Of a stretch of DNA of 64,000 bases, positions 52,888-63,720 are shown piece by piece; position 1 is the first letter of the stretch, and the number at the start of each line of letters is the position of its first letter. The stretch is from Neisseria mucosa. GTDB taxonomy: Bacteria; Pseudomonadota; Gammaproteobacteria; Burkholderiales; Neisseriaceae. A program made the position numbers and the translations under genes. The stretch spans positions 62,001 to 126,000 of the forward strand of contig NZ_POWX01000004.1 of NCBI RefSeq assembly GCF_003044445.1, written 5' to 3'. Under the pieces are notes generated by a model. The model was not told the origin of the DNA, searched no databases, and was given only the letters and a program-made list of their open reading frames with translations.

Positions 52888-54300
52888 GTGAAAATCCTCA
52901 TCCTCGGCAGCGGACAGGTCGGCTCGACCGTCGCGCAAAACCTCGCCTCCGTTTCCAGCAACGACGTTACCGTTATCGACATCGACGAAAAAGCCCTGCA
53001 ACACATCGGCAGCCGTCTCGACGTCCAAACCATACTTGGCAACGGCGCATCCCCGTTCATCCTCGAACAGGCGGGGGCGGCAGACTCCGACCTCCTGCTC
53101 GCCCTGACCCGCAGCGACGAAACCAACATCGTCGCCTGTAAAATCGCCGCCGACCTCTTCAATATCCCCAGCCGCATCGCCCGCGTGCGTTCCAGCGAAT
53201 ATCTGGAATACCCCTACCCCGAAAATGACGATACGGAAAACGGCAGCCTTACCGTCTTCGACATCACCGAAACCATCAGCCCTGAACAACTCGTTACCGA
53301 ACAGCTCGTCGGGCTGCTCAGCTACACCAGCGCGTTGCAGGTATTGCGGTTTGCCGACGACAAAGTCCGCATGATCATCGTACAGGCGCGCAAAGGCGGG
53401 CTGCTCGTCAATCGTGAAATTGCCGAAATCAACCAACACCTCCCCGAAGACGTGGACTGCCAAATCTGCGCCATATACCGCAACAACCGCCTCATCGTCC
53501 CCACGCCGCAAACCGTCATCATTGAAGGCGACGAGGTACTTTTTGCTGCCGACACCAACAGCGTCAACACCATCATGCGCGAACTGCGTCCCAAAGAAGC
53601 GCGCACCCGCCGCATCATGATTGCCGGCGGCGGCAACATCGGCTACCGCCTCGCCAAGCAGCTCGAATCCAAATACGACATCAAAATCGTCGAACACAAC
53701 CCTCGCCGCGCTGAGTGGCTCGCCGAAAACCTCGACAACACCCTCGTCCTGCAAGGCAACGCCACCGACGAAACGCTACTGGACGAAGAATATATCGACG
53801 AAATCGACGTCTTCTGCGCCCTGACCAACGATGACGAAAACAACATCATGTCCAGCCTGTTGGCGAAAAACCTCGGCGCCAAGCGCGTCGTCACCATCGT
53901 CAACCGCTCCAGCTACGTCGATTTGCTCGAAGGCAACAAAATCGACATCGTCGTGTCGCCGCACCTCATCACCATCGGCTCCATCCTCGCCCATATCCGC
54001 CGAGGCGACATCGTTGCCGTCCACCCCCTCAGACGCGGCACTGCCGAAGCCATCGAAGTTGTCGTCCACGGCGACAAAAACACCTCCGCCATCGTCGGCA
54101 GGCGCATCAGTGGCATCAAATGGCCGGGCGACTGCTACATCGCCGCCATCGTCCGTGCCGAAACGGGCGAAGTCATCATGGGACACCACACCGACGTCCT
54201 CGTTCAAGACGGCGACCACATCATTTTCTTCGTTTCCCGCCGCCGCGTCTTGCCCGAACTCGAAAAACTCATCCAAGTCAAAATGGGCTTTTTCGGCTAA
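52888..54300 (+). CDS. trkA: Trk potassium uptake protein TrkA
   Basis: A 470-residue peripheral membrane protein that gates TrkH. It starts with GTG at 52888 (MKILILGSGQVGSTVAQNLA). Two RCK units follow: the first NAD-binding fold at ILGSGQVGSTVA with DIDEKAL, and the second at MIAGGGNIGYRLAKQLE (about 233) with VEHNPRR. Each is followed by a TrkA_C domain (VREL-type ends at about 225 and 450). trkH lies 4.4 kb downstream on the same strand, separated by the porin and pyrG on the other strand. Confidence 0.95.
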   Translation: MKILILGSGQVGSTVAQNLASVSSNDVTVIDIDEKALQHIGSRLDVQTILGNGASPFILEQAGAADSDLLLALTRSDETNIVACKIAADLFNIPSRIARVRSSEYLEYPYPENDDTENGSLTVFDITETISPEQLVTEQLVGLLSYTSALQVLRFADDKVRMIIVQARKGGLLVNREIAEINQHLPEDVDCQICAIYRNNRLIVPTPQTVIIEGDEVLFAADTNSVNTIMRELRPKEARTRRIMIAGGGNIGYRLAKQLESKYDIKIVEHNPRRAEWLAENLDNTLVLQGNATDETLLDEEYIDEIDVFCALTNDDENNIMSSLLAKNLGAKRVVTIVNRSSYVDLLEGNKIDIVVSPHLITIGSILAHIRRGDIVAVHPLRRGTAEAIEVVVHGDKNTSAIVGRRISGIKWPGDCYIAAIVRAETGEVIMGHHTDVLVQDGDHIIFFVSRRRVLPELEKLIQVKMGFFG

Positions 54301-54438
54301 CACTATCAAAGTTCGTCTGAAACTGGTTGCAGTAAAGTCAAAACCTTTTTTAACTTCGTCGAAACCGTACTTTCAGACGACCTGACACAAATTATCCAAT
54401 ATTATCCGTTTCCACATCTGATACCAAAAGGAAAATCC
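54301..54438. other. Short spacer with two diverged uptake sequences
   Basis: AGTTCGTCTGAAAC at about 54310 and ACTTTCAGACGACCT at about 54369 could pair as a weak terminator for trkA. AAGGA before 54439 is the ribosome site of the next gene. Confidence 0.4.
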
Positions 54439-55167
54439 ATGTTACGCCCGATTCTTGCCGCTCTTATGCTCGCAACCGCCCTGCCCGCCGCAGCCGAAAC
54501 CGACACCCTTCATTACAACATGGTCGAGTTTGCCGAATCCGCCAATCTGGAAATAACCCGCGATACCATGACCGCCCACTTCAGCATCAATGCCGAAGGC
54601 AAAGACCGCGCTACGGTGAATAAAGCATTTCAGAAAAAATTCAACGACTTCAACAAAGCCGTACAAAACAACAAGCTCCAAGCCGAACTCCTCAGCCGCA
54701 GCGCCAGCCCTCGCCATGAATACAACAACGGCAAGCGCATCCAAACAGGCTGGGAAGAAGTTGCCTCGTTCAAAGTCGAAAGCAAAGACTTTGACGCCAT
54801 CAACCGCCTGACTGACGAGACGCTGCAATCTGCAACCCTCAACCACATCGGCTTCAGCATATCCAAAGAAAAACGCGAAGCCGCCGTCGATCAAGTCAGC
54901 AAAGCCGCCATCCTGCGCTTCAAAGACCGCGCACAAGATTTAGCGAAAACGCTCGGTTTTTCCAACTACAAAATCGTCAAACTCAATTTAGGTCACATCG
55001 GCAACCGCTCCATCGACGACCGTTTGGGTTTCGCCCGCGCCAAAATGATGAGTGCCGAATCCGCTATTGTTAGAAGTGCGGCAAGCGACGAAAACAACGC
55101 CATCCAAGCCCCTTCTCCCGGCTCAGAAGAAATCAGCATCACGGTCATCGGCTCAGTGCAGATGTAA
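54439..55167 (+). CDS. Periplasmic SIMPL-domain (DUF541) protein
   Basis: A 242-residue secreted protein with signal peptide MLRPILAALMLATALPAAAE and a SIMPL domain through the rest: LHYNMVEFAESANLEITRDTMTAHFSIN (about 25-52), NKAFQKKFNDFNKAVQNNK, then TGWEEVASFKVESKDFDAINRL (about 101) and KDRAQDLAKTLGFSNYKIVKLNLG (about 160). These proteins form oligomeric periplasmic assemblies; the role is unknown. It follows trkA by 138 bases. Confidence 0.87.
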   Translation: MLRPILAALMLATALPAAAETDTLHYNMVEFAESANLEITRDTMTAHFSINAEGKDRATVNKAFQKKFNDFNKAVQNNKLQAELLSRSASPRHEYNNGKRIQTGWEEVASFKVESKDFDAINRLTDETLQSATLNHIGFSISKEKREAAVDQVSKAAILRFKDRAQDLAKTLGFSNYKIVKLNLGHIGNRSIDDRLGFARAKMMSAESAIVRSAASDENNAIQAPSPGSEEISITVIGSVQM

Positions 55168-55181
55168 AGTTCCACACAATC

Positions 55182-55227
55182 AAAAAAGGTCGTCCGAAAC
55201 CCATAATCAGGTTTTAGACGACCTTTT
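55182..55227. terminator. Decayed uptake-sequence hairpin between convergent genes
   Basis: AAAAAAGGTCGTCCGAAACC and GGTTTTAGACGACCTTTT pair imperfectly. It lies between the SIMPL stop (55167) and the porin stop (55256). Confidence 0.65.
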
Positions 55228-55255
55228 ATATTTTCTGATTATCCTTACGGTTTCA

Positions 55256-56377
55256 TCAGAATTTATGAACCATGCCCAAAGAAACGGCTTTTTGCTCAAC
55301 AGACCCTGTTTGGGTCGGCGTCAGGCGGGTTTTGCTGCCCAGTTTCATATAGCCGGCATGAGCAAGCATAGAAGTACGTTTGCTGAATTTGTAGTTGGCA
55401 CCAACTACTACTTGATCGAATTTATCAACCAATTTCTCGCCGCTGTTCACGCCTTTTGCTGCCCAGCCGTGGGCGTAAGTGAGGCGTGGGGTCAGGTTGC
55501 CGAAGGTATAACCCACGGTAACGGCTGCATCGGCGACTTTGACGGCTTCATTTTTACCGGCATCGGCAGTAATGTCAGTGCCTTTGTACGTATTGAAATC
55601 ATCGGTAAAGTAACCCAAATATTTGTTCGCGTTTTCATGACCTTTAGCGTATTGCCCACCTACGCCGACAAACAGGTTGTTTTTGTCGTAGTAACTCTCG
55701 ATTTTAGCGATTTGCGCGGCTTTGGTTTTACCGTTCTTGTCGGTGTACGCGCCTTTGTAATGGCCGTAGGCAAGGTTGGTGGTGAAACCGCTGTTTTCAT
55801 AAGTCAAACCGGCGGTATATTGCTCCTTGCCGGGTTGTTCATGTTTATATTTGTCGTCCGGATTGCGGTTGTCGCGCGGCGCGTAGGATGCATTAAACTT
55901 GAACCCGCCAAACGAAGGGCTGTCGTAACGTACGGATGTGGTGCGCACACCGGTGCGGGTGTTGATGCCCAAACCCATCGCGTTGGTTTTGTACAACCAC
56001 GGGTCGATGGTATCCATCTCGTTGAGCATATTGTTCATATTGCCGACACGTACCTTACCGAACGTGCCTTCCAAGCCGATGAAGGAATCGCGGTTGCCGA
56101 AACGCTGGCTGTTGGATTCACCCAAAATGGAAGTACGCTGTTCAACCTGCCAAATGACTTTGAGGTCGTCTGAAAGTTTCTCGTTGCCTTTGAAACCGAT
56201 GCGCGAAGTGTTGTCGTTGATACGGGTTGCAGTCGCGCTTTTTTCCGTACCTTCGTTACCTTTGATTTTCACCTGTCCGGAGGTGATGGTGCTTTTAACT
56301 TGTCCGTACAGGACAACTTCGGCGGATGCTGCAAAAGGCAAAGCCGCAACAGTCAGGGCAATAATGGCTTTTTTCAT
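55256..56377 (-). CDS. PorB-type trimeric outer-membrane porin
   Basis: A 373-residue porin preceded by AGGAG. Signal peptide MKKAIIALTVAALPFAASA, mature start EVVLYGQVKSTI. The 16-stranded neisserial porin pattern is clear: SRIGFKGNEKLSDDLKVIWQVEQ (about 57), RDSFIGLEGTFGKVRVGNMN (about 95), SVRYDSPSFGGFKFNASYAP (about 147) and the C-terminal KAVSLGMVHKF ending in Phe. It lets small solutes cross the outer membrane and is usually the most abundant surface protein. Variable loops 1, 5 and 7 carry the charged, low-homology stretches. An uptake sequence encodes LSDDL in strand 3. A long AT-rich leader suggests strong expression. Confidence 0.9.
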   Translation of the reverse strand: MKKAIIALTVAALPFAASAEVVLYGQVKSTITSGQVKIKGNEGTEKSATATRINDNTSRIGFKGNEKLSDDLKVIWQVEQRTSILGESNSQRFGNRDSFIGLEGTFGKVRVGNMNNMLNEMDTIDPWLYKTNAMGLGINTRTGVRTTSVRYDSPSFGGFKFNASYAPRDNRNPDDKYKHEQPGKEQYTAGLTYENSGFTTNLAYGHYKGAYTDKNGKTKAAQIAKIESYYDKNNLFVGVGGQYAKGHENANKYLGYFTDDFNTYKGTDITADAGKNEAVKVADAAVTVGYTFGNLTPRLTYAHGWAAKGVNSGEKLVDKFDQVVVGANYKFSKRTSMLAHAGYMKLGSKTRLTPTQTGSVEQKAVSLGMVHKF

Positions 56378-56816
56378 ACAAACTCCTCTTTAATCAAAGA
56401 ATCAAATCTAGGCCTATCGTTTTACAAAAATAAGAGACTCAAAACCAAAAACAGCAGACCCGTGGAACAGTTTGCGCAATCATAATGAACTTTCGATATT
56501 TAAACAATGCTTTTCATCTTGATAGGAATTATTATTCATTAGAGTTTAGACTTTTTACAACAATACGACATTTTTATAGTCAATTCAAATAGAAAGGCAT
56601 AGCTCATCATTTCAGAACAGGCTAGAATTTTGAAATTTTAAAATTGTCTTCCCCCTTACATCCTTCTTAAAATACTAAGAATCGTTTTTCCATTTCGCGG
56701 GAGATAAGACGATAGCCATTTTTATTTGAATGAACATTATCCATAGTCGTCTGAAAAGAGAAAAAGCACCTCAATCGAGGTGCTTTTTCTCTTTTCAGAC
56801 GACCTTTTGCCAAGCA
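56378..56816. promoter_or_regulatory. Porin leader and pyrG terminator region
   Basis: Bases 56395-56700 are AT-rich and hold the porin promoter; TTGATAGGAATTATTATTC at about 56519 and TATAGTCAATTC near 56576 are possible elements. The 56746-56803 hairpin belongs to pyrG. No gene is present. Confidence 0.5.
56746..56803 (-). terminator. Perfect 27-bp hairpin terminator of pyrG with nested uptake sequences
   Basis: Arms at 56746-56772 and 56777-56803 are exactly complementary around the loop AATC. The inner part is a classical AAAAAGCACCTC/GAGGTGCTTTTT terminator; the outer part is a facing GTCGTCTGAAAAG pair. It begins 13 bases after the pyrG stop. Confidence 0.9.
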
Positions 56817-58702
<1,886 letters not shown>

Positions 58703-60160
58703 ATGTATAAGTTCCTTCCTATTGTCCACGTTTTGTCCAGACTGGGGCTGCTGTTTTCAATGGTGCTCGCAGTACCGACGCTGATGTCGTATTTTTTTCT
58801 GGACAATGCGTTTCCGGCGTTTGCCTACACGGCTTTGGCAACGACACTGACTTCTTGCGCGGTTTGGCTGATGACCTTCCATTTCCGCCGCGAGCTGCGT
58901 CCGCGCGACGGGTTTACGTTGGTTTTGATGTTGTGGCTGGCGTTTGCGCTGGTGGCGGCGATGCCGATTTATATTCACATCCCGGGCATCAGTTTTACCG
59001 ATGCGTTTTTTGAGGCGATGTCCGGACTGACGACGACGGGCGCGACGGTCATGACGAGCTTGGACACGCTGGCCCCGTCGGTGAATTTTTGGCGGCATAT
59101 GCTCAACTGGCTGGGCGGCATGGGTATCATCGTGCTGGCGGTAGCGATTCTGCCGATGCTGGGCGTGGGCGGAACGCAGCTCTTCAAGGCCGAAATTCCG
59201 GGAATGGACAAAGAAAGCAAGATGGCGCCGCGCATTTCGCAGGTGGCAAAAAAGCTTTGGTTCTTCTACACGATGACGACGGCGGCGGCTTTTCTGACGC
59301 TGCATTTTGCGGGGATGAGCTGGTTTGACGCGCTTTGCCACGCGATGTCGGCGGTGTCGCTAGGCGGTTTTTCGACACACGATGCCAGCATCGCTTATTT
59401 TGATTCGCTGACCGTCGAATGGGCGATCATGTTTTTTACGCTTTGGGGCGGTGTGAATTTCGCTACGCATTTCACGGCGCTGACACGGCGTTCGCTCAAA
59501 TCTTATTGGCAGGACGAGGAATGCCGCGTACTGCTGGTGCTGCTGGCGGGCAGTATTTTGATGTCGGCGGTGTATCTGTGGCAGAAAGATTTTTATGCAA
59601 CCTTTGGGGATTCGCTGCGTTTTGTCAGCTTCAACTTTGTCTCCATCGGGCTGGCAAGCGGTTTTTCCAACACGGATTTTGCGCAATGGCCGCTGATCGT
59701 GTCGCTGTGGATGTTTTTCCTGTCCAACCTGTTGGCAAGCTCAGGCTCTATGGGCGGCGGCATTAAAAACGTGCGGGCGTTGGTCTTGTTCAAATTCAGC
59801 CTGCGCGAGATGATGATTCTGCTGCACCCGAAAGCGGTGCGTACGGTCAAGGTCAACGGGCGCATGATTCCCGACCGTATGGCGTTGACCGTGATGGCGT
59901 TTATTTCGATTTATTTCATGACGACGATTGTGTTCAGCTTTTTGCTGATGGCAAGCGGGATGGAATTTATCTCAGCCTTCACCGCCGTCATCGCCTGTAT
60001 CACCAATGCAGGACCGGGCTTGGGCGAAGTCGGACCGGCGGGCAGCTATGCGGTATTGAGCGATGTGCAGAAATGGCTGTGTTCGGCCGTCATGCTGCTG
60101 GGGCGTTTGGAAATTTTTACCGTGTTGATTCTGCTGACACCGGCTTATTGGAAAAAATAA
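58703..60160 (+). CDS. trkH: Trk potassium uptake channel TrkH
   Basis: A 485-residue inner-membrane K+ channel subunit. I take the ATG at 58703 (MYKFLPIVHVLSRLGLLFSM); the frame is open six codons further to a TTG. It has four membrane-pore-membrane repeats with filter-like segments SGLTTTGATVM (about 103-113), SAVSLGGFSTHDAS (about 213), FNFVSIGLASGFSNTDFA (about 313) and ACITNAGPGLGEVGPAG (about 430). It works with TrkA, encoded 4.4 kb away. Confidence 0.95.
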   Translation: MYKFLPIVHVLSRLGLLFSMVLAVPTLMSYFFLDNAFPAFAYTALATTLTSCAVWLMTFHFRRELRPRDGFTLVLMLWLAFALVAAMPIYIHIPGISFTDAFFEAMSGLTTTGATVMTSLDTLAPSVNFWRHMLNWLGGMGIIVLAVAILPMLGVGGTQLFKAEIPGMDKESKMAPRISQVAKKLWFFYTMTTAAAFLTLHFAGMSWFDALCHAMSAVSLGGFSTHDASIAYFDSLTVEWAIMFFTLWGGVNFATHFTALTRRSLKSYWQDEECRVLLVLLAGSILMSAVYLWQKDFYATFGDSLRFVSFNFVSIGLASGFSNTDFAQWPLIVSLWMFFLSNLLASSGSMGGGIKNVRALVLFKFSLREMMILLHPKAVRTVKVNGRMIPDRMALTVMAFISIYFMTTIVFSFLLMASGMEFISAFTAVIACITNAGPGLGEVGPAGSYAVLSDVQKWLCSAVMLLGRLEIFTVLILLTPAYWKK

Positions 60161-60164
60161 AGAC

Positions 60165-60205
60165 AGGTCGTCTGAAAACGGATTTCGGGTTTTCAGACGA
60201 CCTTT
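60165..60205 (+). terminator. Uptake-sequence pair after trkH
   Basis: ACAGGTCGTCTGAAAAC faces GGTTTTCAGACGACCTTTTT, five bases past the stop. Confidence 0.75.
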
Positions 60206-60330
60206 TTGCTTCACTGACACATCTTCATTACCGCACAACACCTTTTCTTACCGTTACGCCTTCTATACATATGCCCAATGACAAGGATGCTACAATTGGC
60301 ATATTTTTACCATTATCGGACAGGTGTTTT

Positions 60331-63300
60331 ATGCAGTATTTCTGCCTACTCATCCCCATCCTCATTGGCTATTTTCTTGACGAAATGACCGTCGGCGTCA
60401 TTTTCGGCTCCCTTTTATGGTTGTTTGCGCGGGAACTCGGCAAGCCGCATCAGGAAGAACATGATGCAAAACTGCAAAATCTGGAAAAAGAAATCGAGTT
60501 GCTGAAGCAGCGTTTGACGGCTTTGGAACAAGAAACCGTTCATGATGAAGCAGAAGTCGGGCAGGCGCGGAAACTGCGTGCTGTTTTGTCCGAACATGTC
60601 GACAATATTCAGACGACCTCTGCGCCGCTTCATGAGAAGGTTGAATCTTTGGCAACGGCGGACAATACGCCCGTCGAGCCGCACATCGAACCGGTCGTCG
60701 CGCCCTCTTTTTCTACACCTGTTCCCCCTGTTTCCGCTGAATCTCCCGTACAGTCCGAACCTGCTTTGCACGCAGACAGCGTGGAAACGCCTGCCCAAGT
60801 TTCCGCTATTCAAGAGGACGTACTCGAACAAGACGCGCCTGCCTTGCTGACGTCGTCTGAAAATACATCATTAGAAACCGCAGACGCAGATTCTCGTGAA
60901 ACCGTTATCCATAAGGAAGAAGGTTTCGATTTCAAATTCTCCGAAAATCCGATTGTCGCTTGGTTCCTGCGCGGCAATCCGCTGCTGAAAACCGGTATCG
61001 TGGTGCTGTTCCTCGGCTTGGCGTTCCTTTTGCGCTATGCCTCCGAGCGGATTCATGTGCCGGTGGAAATGCGTTATCTGACAGTTGCAGGCGCGGGTCT
61101 GGCGGCGGTCGTCGGCGGCTGGAAGCTGCAAAGCCGCAAACGCGAATACGGCTTGATATTGCAGGGCTTCGGCGTGGCGGTGATGTATCTGACCTCTTTA
61201 GCAGCGTTGAAACTGCATCCGCTCTTGCCCGCACCGATCGTGTTCGTGCTGATGGTGGCAATGGTTGTATTGATGGCGTTGCTGGCAATCAGGCAAAACG
61301 CGCAGATTATGGCGCAGGTTGCCTTGGTCGGCGGTCTGGCGGCGCCCATCCTGACATCCGACGGCAGTGGCAATTATTTGGTGCTGTTTTCCTACCTTTC
61401 CCTGCTCAATGCCGGCGTAGCGGCGATTGCTTGGTTTAAGGCATGGCGGCCGCTGAACCTGACGGGTTTTGCCGGAACTTTCTCCATCGCCGCGTTGTGG
61501 GGCATGCAAAGCTATACGCCGCAGCATTTCGCCACTACCGAGCCTTTCCTGATTTACCACTGGCTGCTCTACACCTTCATTGCCTATTTGTTTGCCCGCC
61601 GCAAGCTGACGGAAAACCGCGAAGACACGCTCGCGCCCGTTGCCGACAATGCGACGCTGGAAGAAATTTGGAACAGCCTCTGCTCCCACGGTCTGCGCGT
61701 CCACGTCCTTGACCATACTTTATTGTTCGGCACGATGGCGGCGGCGTTCGGACTGCAATACCGCATGGTGGAACACTGGCCGTCTGCGGACGCATTCTCC
61801 GCGCTGGGCTTCGCCGCCGTTTACGGACTTGCCGCGCTGATGCTGAAACGGCAACAGGGTTTGTATATCCTGCGTCAGGCGTTTTTTACTCTGTCGCTGC
61901 TGTTCCTCACGCTCGCCGTTCCGCTTTACTTTGAACGCGGCAACACCGTCATCCTGTGGACGGTAGAATCCGCACTCGTGTATTTCTTCGGACTGCGCCA
62001 ACAGCGTCCGCATATGCGTTTGGGTGCGCTCGTCGTTTATCTGCTGGCGGCGCTGATCCAGCTGAGCGGTTATCAACCGGGAGAAACCACCATCCTGCAA
62101 GGTCAATGGTTCACCACCCTACTGACCCTGTTCGGCGGTGCGGCAATTTACCTGCAATGGCATCTCTACCGCCGTAAAGGCTCTGCGCAATGGGAACAGA
62201 CGCTTCAAGACGCAGCTCTCTGCGCCGCCCTGTTCTACACATCCATCCTGCCTTTGCTGTTTTTCGCGGAACGCGGCAGCATCATCGTTTTCTCTGCTTT
62301 GGTGGCGGCTTGGGCGTTCTGCCGACGCAAGGGCAAGTCGGACGTGTTCAGCACATTCGCCTTGGGCAATGCAATCTTTATTCTGTTCTTCCAAGCCTCG
62401 ATTAATGATGAACCCTACGGCTTTTTGACACACTGGCATCTTTTCGCTGCTGCGCCGCTGCTGTTTGCCGCTGCCTACATGCTGCAATATCCGCGCGTCC
62501 AAACCGAAGCATCTGAAAACCGAGACAAACAAGACCAAACCCTCCCGTTCTCGCAGATTGCAGGCTGGGCTATCCTCGTTATCGCCCTGATGCTGGGCGG
62601 CTTCGCCACCTATACCCAATGGACGGGCGAAGAAACCCTGTTTATCGAGCTTTGGGCATTGCCGATATTCACTACCTTGCTGTTGCTTGCCAACCGTTTG
62701 AACTGGAAAGAGCTTTTTCAGACGACCTTGGCATTCATGCCCCTGTTTGCCCTGCACTTTATCGGCTATCACCTCGAACACCTATGGACTGCCGCCGCAG
62801 CCTTGCCGCTTGCCGCCGCTACCGTGTTGAACTTCGTCATCCTGAATAACCGCCAAACCAATGCGCCTATCGGCTTGCACAAACTCAACATCATCCTGAT
62901 CGGCATCCTTTGGTCGCTTTGGGCAGGAATGTATGTCGGCGATCGTCTCGACGGCGTTTGGTCGCAGCTCTCGTGGCTTGCCGTACCGCTGATCATGTGG
63001 GTCGTCCTCCATACGCAGCGGCAGCGCGACTTTTTCAGACGACATCAAGCTGCCTATCAGCATTTCGCCCTGCCGATAGCCGCCCTTGCATCGGCAAGTT
63101 GGATGATATGGACGAACTTCTCCACCCCGTTCCAACCCGCGCCGTTGCCGTATATCCCGCTGCTTAACCCGCTGGAACTCGCCTGCGCCGGAATGCTGTG
63201 GTTTGCCCTGAAGTCCCTGCCCGAAGCCCTGCCTGCGGAATACCGCCGCGTGAACGCGCCCGGCGTCGCCGCCCTCGCATTCATGGTCATCAGCGCGGGT

Positions 63301-63636
63301 GTGATGCGCCTGTGGCACTTCTACGACGGCATCACTTGGCAACTCGACATCATGCTCCAATCCTTCGGACTGCAAGCCAGCCTCTCCGTCGTCTGGGCAG
63401 TTACCGCCATCATCCTCATGGTGTACGGCAACCGTCGCAAACTGCGCCCCTTCTGGATAACCGGCGCGGCGCTGATGGCGATTGTCGTCGTCAAGCTCTT
63501 CCTCATCGAGCTTTCCAACAGCGGCGGCATCGCCCGCATTGCCTCTTTCATCATCGTCGGCGTATTGTTGCTCTTGGTCGGCTGGTTCGCGCCCGTTCCG
63601 CCGAAAGCGGTGGAAAACGAAGAGGACAAAGCATAG
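60331..63636 (+). CDS. Very large DUF2339 polytopic membrane protein
   Basis: A 1101-residue protein from the ATG at 60331 (MQYFCLLIPILIGYFLDEMT, AGG seven bases upstream); the frame is open further but crosses trkH. After one N-terminal hydrophobic segment comes a coiled coil (QNLEKEIELLKQRLTALEQE, about 48-68), a Pro/Glu/Val-rich low-complexity linker (about 95-200), then FSENPIVAWFLRGNPLLKTGIVVLFLGLAFLLRYASE, the DUF2339 signature, and more than 25 closely packed membrane segments to the end. Function unknown. Three uptake sequences or near copies lie within the frame (IQTT, SSEN, FQTT) and a shorter one (FFRRH). Confidence 0.88.
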   Translation: MQYFCLLIPILIGYFLDEMTVGVIFGSLLWLFARELGKPHQEEHDAKLQNLEKEIELLKQRLTALEQETVHDEAEVGQARKLRAVLSEHVDNIQTTSAPLHEKVESLATADNTPVEPHIEPVVAPSFSTPVPPVSAESPVQSEPALHADSVETPAQVSAIQEDVLEQDAPALLTSSENTSLETADADSRETVIHKEEGFDFKFSENPIVAWFLRGNPLLKTGIVVLFLGLAFLLRYASERIHVPVEMRYLTVAGAGLAAVVGGWKLQSRKREYGLILQGFGVAVMYLTSLAALKLHPLLPAPIVFVLMVAMVVLMALLAIRQNAQIMAQVALVGGLAAPILTSDGSGNYLVLFSYLSLLNAGVAAIAWFKAWRPLNLTGFAGTFSIAALWGMQSYTPQHFATTEPFLIYHWLLYTFIAYLFARRKLTENREDTLAPVADNATLEEIWNSLCSHGLRVHVLDHTLLFGTMAAAFGLQYRMVEHWPSADAFSALGFAAVYGLAALMLKRQQGLYILRQAFFTLSLLFLTLAVPLYFERGNTVILWTVESALVYFFGLRQQRPHMRLGALVVYLLAALIQLSGYQPGETTILQGQWFTTLLTLFGGAAIYLQWHLYRRKGSAQWEQTLQDAALCAALFYTSILPLLFFAERGSIIVFSALVAAWAFCRRKGKSDVFSTFALGNAIFILFFQASINDEPYGFLTHWHLFAAAPLLFAAAYMLQYPRVQTEASENRDKQDQTLPFSQIAGWAILVIALMLGGFATYTQWTGEETLFIELWALPIFTTLLLLANRLNWKELFQTTLAFMPLFALHFIGYHLEHLWTAAAALPLAAATVLNFVILNNRQTNAPIGLHKLNIILIGILWSLWAGMYVGDRLDGVWSQLSWLAVPLIMWVVLHTQRQRDFFRRHQAAYQHFALPIAALASASWMIWTNFSTPFQPAPLPYIPLLNPLELACAGMLWFALKSLPEALPAEYRRVNAPGVAALAFMVISAGVMRLWHFYDGITWQLDIMLQSFGLQASLSVVWAVTAIILMVYGNRRKLRPFWITGAALMAIVVVKLFLIELSNSGGIARIASFIIVGVLLLLVGWFAPVPPKAVENEEDKA

Positions 63637-63652
63637 TCCAGTCCCCCAAAGC

Positions 63653-63697
63653 AAAGGTCGTCTGAAAACCGATTCAGGTTTTCAGACGACCTTTTTT
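63653..63697. terminator. Bidirectional uptake-sequence terminator
   Basis: AAAGGTCGTCTGAAAACC faces GGTTTTCAGACGACCTTTTTT between the DUF2339 stop (63636, +) and the stop of the partial gene at 63721 (-). Confidence 0.8.
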
Positions 63698-63720
63698 AAC
63701 AGGGCAAACGTACCCGACTG

